In this document: positions 60,763-64,000 of the stretch, piece by piece
Layout of the letters: each line of letters begins with the position of its first letter
Numbering within the stretch: the first letter of the stretch is position 1
Assembly (NCBI RefSeq): GCF_002968335.2
Contig: NZ_CP134398.1
Coordinates: forward strand, 4,526,001-4,590,000
DNA length: 64,000 nucleotides
Source of the DNA: Mycobacterium sp. ITM-2016-00316
GTDB taxonomy: Bacteria; Actinomycetota; Actinomycetes; Mycobacteriales; Mycobacteriaceae
Direction of reading: 5' to 3'
The notes under the pieces: generated by a model
What the model saw: only the letters and a program-made list of their open reading frames with translations
What the model was told of the DNA's origin: nothing
Database searches by the model: none
Translations under genes and position numbers: made by a program

Positions 60763-60777
60763 CGTCATGACTCCTAA

Positions 60778-60793
60778 CTTACTTGTTTGTAAG
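60778..60793. promoter_or_regulatory. Inverted repeat upstream of NTF2-like/TetR operon
   Basis: CTTAC-TTGTTT-GTAAG, 5-6-5, 15 bp upstream of the start at 60762. TTACN6GTAA is a common TetR operator form; likely the target of the TetR at 59735. Confidence 0.6.
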
Positions 60794-60904
60794 ATCGGGT
60801 CAAGCAGGAATACCTAAAGAGGGTGCGATTGTGCCCAGATCACGACGAGAGCGTGGACATTCGTGCCGTGGAACTCGCCGAGGTCTCGAGTCGGCCCGTG
60901 CCGA

Positions 60905-61579
60905 CTAATTGGCGGGCAGCGGCGCCTGGGTCTGCACGGCCTTCGCCAGCGTGCGGAAGTCGTCCTCGGACCCGGCGCCGGTGATCGCGATCTGAGCCTG
61001 TCCGGCCTCGCGGCCTGAGCGTTCTGCACCGTCCAGTCGCGTGGTCCAGATCGGCTCGCCCTCCCCCGGCTCGTAGACGACCCAGTTCACCCCGTCGACA
61101 TCCTGCGCACCGGTGGGCACCGCCTCGGGGTTCAGGTAACCGACCAGCCTGGCCTCGTCGGCGTTGCTCTGCGTCAGGCTCAGATACATCTTGCTCGGGG
61201 CGATATAGCCGACCCGCGAGGTCACCGCCCGGACCGTCTGACCGGTCGCCGGGTCGGTGCGGCCGCCGTCGATACCGCCGCGCGCCCCGGAGTTGGGTTG
61301 CCAGCCCGCGGGCAGCTCCGGCAGCCTGACCGGGAACTTCAGCACGTCGGCGTCGGCCTGCAGCGCGGCCGGGGCGTCGAACTGCGGGATGTCACCCTGG
61401 CCGGGCCCGCTGGGCGCGAACGAGCACATGCCGAGCACGCCAGCGAGCACGATGCAGATCAACACCAGCGGAGCCATCGACCAGAACATGTCGCGGCCGT
61501 CCTGCAGGAGCCGGTCCTTGGCGGGCCGGGGAACCGGCACCACCACCGGTGCGTCGGGGTTCGGTTCCGGAGTGCTCAT
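60905..61579 (-). CDS. DUF4245 domain protein (Rv1100-like)
   Basis: A 224-residue protein: cytoplasmic Pro-rich start, one membrane helix ([20 protein letters not shown], about residues 34-53), then the exported DUF4245 domain ([39 protein letters not shown]). ATG at 61579. Divergent from glpX as in M. tuberculosis Rv1100/Rv1099c. Function unknown. Confidence 0.88.
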   Translation of the reverse strand: MSTPEPNPDAPVVVPVPRPAKDRLLQDGRDMFWSMAPLVLICIVLAGVLGMCSFAPSGPGQGDIPQFDAPAALQADADVLKFPVRLPELPAGWQPNSGARGGIDGGRTDPATGQTVRAVTSRVGYIAPSKMYLSLTQSNADEARLVGYLNPEAVPTGAQDVDGVNWVVYEPGEGEPIWTTRLDGAERSGREAGQAQIAITGAGSEDDFRTLAKAVQTQAPLPAN

Positions 61580-61634
61580 GACAGCCAGTATCCCAGTTCC
61601 CAATCTTCGACCCGCTAATGGGACAATCTGGCCC

Positions 61635-62663
61635 ATGACGCCTTCGCGCCGGGAAGCCCCAGACCGCAACCTCGCCCTCGAACTCGTGCGAGTCACCGAA
61701 GCCGGAGCCATGGCCGCGGGCCGTTGGGTCGGCCGCGGCGACAAGGAAGGTGGCGACGGCGCCGCCGTCGACGCCATGCGCGAATTGGTGAACTCCGTGT
61801 CGATGCGCGGTGTCGTGGTGATCGGTGAGGGTGAGAAGGACAACGCCCCGATGCTCTACAACGGGGAAGAGGTCGGCAACGGCGACGGACCCGACTGCGA
61901 TTTCGCCGTCGACCCGGTCGACGGCACCACCCTGATGAGCAAGGGCATGCCCAACGCCATCTCGGTGCTCGCCGTCGCCGAGCGCGGCGCCATGTTCGAC
62001 CCGTCGGCGGTCTACTACATGCACAAGATCGCCGTCGGCCCGGACGCCGCCGACGCCATCGACATCACCGCGCCGATCGCCGAGAACATCAAGAACGTCG
62101 CCAAGATCAAGAAGTCCAGCGTCGCCGACCTGACCGTCTGCATCCTGGACCGGCCGCGGCACGCCCAGCTGATCGCCGATGTCCGCGAGGCCGGCGCCCG
62201 CATCCGGCTGATCTCCGACGGCGACGTCGCCGGTGCCATCGCCGCCTGCCGCCCCGGGTCCGGCACCGACATCCTCGTCGGTATCGGCGGCACCCCCGAG
62301 GGCATCATCGCCGCGGCGGCCATCCGCTGCATGGGTGGCGCCATCCAAGCCCAACTCGCCCCGACCGACGACGACGAGAAGCAGAAGGCCCTCGACCGTG
62401 GCTACGACCTGGACCGGGTCCTGCTCACCGAGGACCTGGTCTCCGGCGAGAACGTGTTCTTCTCGGCCACCGGCGTCACCGACGGCGATCTGCTCAAGGG
62501 CGTCCAATACTCCGGCGGCGGCGCGACCACCCAGTCCATCGTGATGCGGTCCAAGTCCGGCACCGTCCGGATGATCGAGGCCTACCACCGGCTGTCCAAG
62601 CTCAACGAGTACTCCTCGGTGGACTTCACCGGGGACCTGTCCGCAGCACATCCTCTCCCCTGA
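61635..62663 (+). CDS. glpX: Fructose-1,6-bisphosphatase class II
   Basis: A 342-residue GlpX, the gluconeogenic bisphosphatase of mycobacteria. Metal- and substrate-binding motifs [30 protein letters not shown] and [20 protein letters not shown] are intact. ATG at 61635. Rv1099c equivalent, required for growth on lipids and sterols, consistent with the rest of the window. Confidence 0.95.
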   Translation: MTPSRREAPDRNLALELVRVTEAGAMAAGRWVGRGDKEGGDGAAVDAMRELVNSVSMRGVVVIGEGEKDNAPMLYNGEEVGNGDGPDCDFAVDPVDGTTLMSKGMPNAISVLAVAERGAMFDPSAVYYMHKIAVGPDAADAIDITAPIAENIKNVAKIKKSSVADLTVCILDRPRHAQLIADVREAGARIRLISDGDVAGAIAACRPGSGTDILVGIGGTPEGIIAAAAIRCMGGAIQAQLAPTDDDEKQKALDRGYDLDRVLLTEDLVSGENVFFSATGVTDGDLLKGVQYSGGGATTQSIVMRSKSGTVRMIEAYHRLSKLNEYSSVDFTGDLSAAHPLP

Positions 62664-62693
62664 CCGCATCAGCGACCCACGAAAAGGACCCAG

Positions 62694-64000
62694 ATGACCG
62701 ACAGTGACGTCGAGTACCGGATCGAGCACGACACGATGGGTGAGGTCCGGGTTCCGGTCAACGCCCTGTGGCGGGCCCAGACTCAGCGGGCGGTGGAGAA
62801 CTTCCCGATCTCCTTCCGTCCGCTCGAGCGCACCCAGATCCGCGCGATGGGCCTGTTGAAGGGCGCATGTGCCCAGGTCAACAAGGACCTCGGGCTGCTG
62901 GCCGCCGAGAAGGCCGACGCCATCATCGCCGCCGCCGCCGAGATCGCCGACGGCCTGCACGACGACCAGTTCCCCATCGACGTCTTCCAGACCGGGTCGG
63001 GCACCAGCTCGAACATGAACGCCAACGAGGTCATCGCGTCCATCGCGGCGGCCAACGGTGTCGTGATCCACCCCAATGACGACGTCAACATGTCGCAGAG
63101 CTCAAATGACACCTTCCCCACCGCCACCCATATCGCGGCGACCGAAGCCGCTGTGCGCCATCTGATCCCGGCGCTGGAGATCCTGCACGAGTCGCTGGCC
63201 GGCAAGGCACGGCAGTGGCGCACCACCGTCAAGTCCGGCCGCACCCACCTGATGGACGCCGTGCCCGTGACACTCGGCCAGGAATTCGGCGGTTACGCCC
63301 GTCAGATCGAGGCAGGCATCGAGCGGGTGAAGGCGACGCTGCCCCGTCTGGGCGAGCTGGCCATCGGCGGTACCGCGGTCGGCACCGGCCTCAACGCCCC
63401 CGAAGGCTTCGGCGCCAAGGTGGTCGATGTGCTGGTCGATCAGACCGGACTGGGCGAACTGCGCACCGCCGCCGACTCTTTCGAGGCTCAGGCCGCCCGC
63501 GACGGGCTGGTCGAGGCGTCCGGCGCGTTGAAGACCATCGCGGTGTCGCTGACCAAGATCGCCAACGACGTGCGCTGGATGGGCTCGGGCCCGCTGACCG
63601 GTCTGGGCGAGTTGCAGCTGCCGGACCTGCAGCCGGGCAGCTCGATCATGCCGGGCAAGGTCAATCCGGTGCTGCCGGAAGCGGTCACCCAGGTGGCCGC
63701 GCAGGTCATCGGCAATGACGCCGCGGTCACCGTCGGCGGGCTGTCCGGCGCGTTCGAACTCAACGTCTACATCCCGATGATGGCGCGCAACGTACTGGAG
63801 TCGTTCACCCTGCTGGCCAATGTCTCGAAGTTGTTCGCCAGCAAGTGTATTGACGGGTTGGTGGCCAACGAGGCGCACCTGCGCGAGCTGGCCGAGTCGT
63901 CACCGTCCATCGTGACGCCGCTGAACTCGGCGATCGGCTACGAGGAGGCCGCCAAGGTCGCCAAGGAAGCACTCAAGGAGCGCAAGACCATCCGCCAGAC
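62694..64000 (+). CDS. fumC: Fumarate hydratase class II, C-terminus beyond window
   Basis: First 435 residues of fumarase C (fumarate to malate). Visible are [14 protein letters not shown] (residues 102-115), [20 protein letters not shown] with the catalytic His, and the signature [11 protein letters not shown] (near residue 320). ATG at 62694 follows AAAGGA, 30 bp after glpX. Rv1098c equivalent; the last 30 or so residues lie beyond 64000. Confidence 0.95.
   Translation, partial: MTDSDVEYRIEHDTMGEVRVPVNALWRAQTQRAVENFPISFRPLERTQIRAMGLLKGACAQVNKDLGLLAAEKADAIIAAAAEIADGLHDDQFPIDVFQTGSGTSSNMNANEVIASIAAANGVVIHPNDDVNMSQSSNDTFPTATHIAATEAAVRHLIPALEILHESLAGKARQWRTTVKSGRTHLMDAVPVTLGQEFGGYARQIEAGIERVKATLPRLGELAIGGTAVGTGLNAPEGFGAKVVDVLVDQTGLGELRTAADSFEAQAARDGLVEASGALKTIAVSLTKIANDVRWMGSGPLTGLGELQLPDLQPGSSIMPGKVNPVLPEAVTQVAAQVIGNDAAVTVGGLSGAFELNVYIPMMARNVLESFTLLANVSKLFASKCIDGLVANEAHLRELAESSPSIVTPLNSAIGYEEAAKVAKEALKERKTIRQ

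Noticed and set aside
61392..63071. A 559-residue frame on the - strand opposite glpX and fumC
   Set aside because: Both opposite genes have complete catalytic motifs; the antisense product is Gly/Val/Asp-rich without any recognisable domain.
1..64000. tRNA genes, rRNA genes, CRISPR arrays, insertion sequences
   Set aside because: No cloverleaf-like tDNA, no regularly spaced repeats and no transposase-like reading frame were noticed while reading; small RNAs cannot be excluded by eye.

Overview
The window is high-GC actinobacterial DNA, almost certainly from a fast-growing Mycobacterium (Mycolicibacterium). The evidence is a complete mce operon with mycobacterial accessory proteins, a UdgX glycosylase, palindromes matching the sterol repressor KstR, and a right-hand half with the gene order known from M. 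tuberculosis Rv1112 to Rv1098c (ychF, an Rv1111c-like gene, ispH/lytB, an Rv1109c-like gene, xseA, xseB, 3beta-HSD, then an AI-2E transporter, a DUF4245 protein, glpX and fum). Many genes overlap by 4 nt (ATGA, GTGA or TTGA), so long operons are the rule. I saw no tRNA, rRNA, CRISPR array or transposase.

Region 1 (1-7505): a catabolic island for an unidentified substrate. It has two NtaA/SnaA/DszA-type flavin-dependent monooxygenases, an SsuE-like FMN reductase, an HpaC-like flavin reductase, a Tat-type substrate-binding lipoprotein with no permease, and two MFS transporters. Its three leftward units share a promoter-proximal sequence block. Region 2 (7506-12710): CPBP protease, NAD(P)H-binding protein, GlxA-type regulator divergent from an MFS transporter, and a secreted FAS1 protein ending in a strong terminator. 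Region 3 (12718-19195): a thiolase/crotonase/acyl-CoA dehydrogenase operon divergent from a FadR-like GntR regulator, a DUF3556 membrane protein behind a near-perfect KstR operator, and a DoxX protein. Next to these lies a scar in which the 3' ends of an SDR gene and a TetR gene have been fused.

Region 4 (19545-33209): one leftward operon of yrbEA-yrbEB, mceA to mceF, two Mce-associated proteins, an epoxide-hydrolase-like protein and a WS/DGAT homologue with a degenerate active site, preceded by a TetR gene. Region 5 (33275-40928): alpha/beta hydrolase plus a kinase/linker/aminotransferase fusion, a small overlooked membrane protein, a C92-type permuted papain-fold protein, UdgX-DUF72, a deazaflavin-dependent protein, a DUF4239 protein, and a 106-bp MITE-like inverted-repeat element. 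Region 6 (40929-49611): conserved core genes plus an extra penicillin-binding lipoprotein; the 3beta-HSD gene carries a KstR-like site. Region 7 (49625-61000): an accessory block with an arylsulfatase / HAD phosphatase / formylglycine-generating enzyme operon, a TetR-P450-SDR-SDR cluster, the conserved AI-2E gene and an NTF2-like/TetR operon. Region 8 (60905-64000): DUF4245 protein, glpX and the start of fumarase, cut by the window end.

Functionally the window leans towards lipid and sterol uptake and breakdown (mce, beta-oxidation genes, KstR sites, 3beta-HSD, P450/SDR) and scavenging from sulfur-containing compounds (two-component monooxygenases, sulfatase with its own activator).
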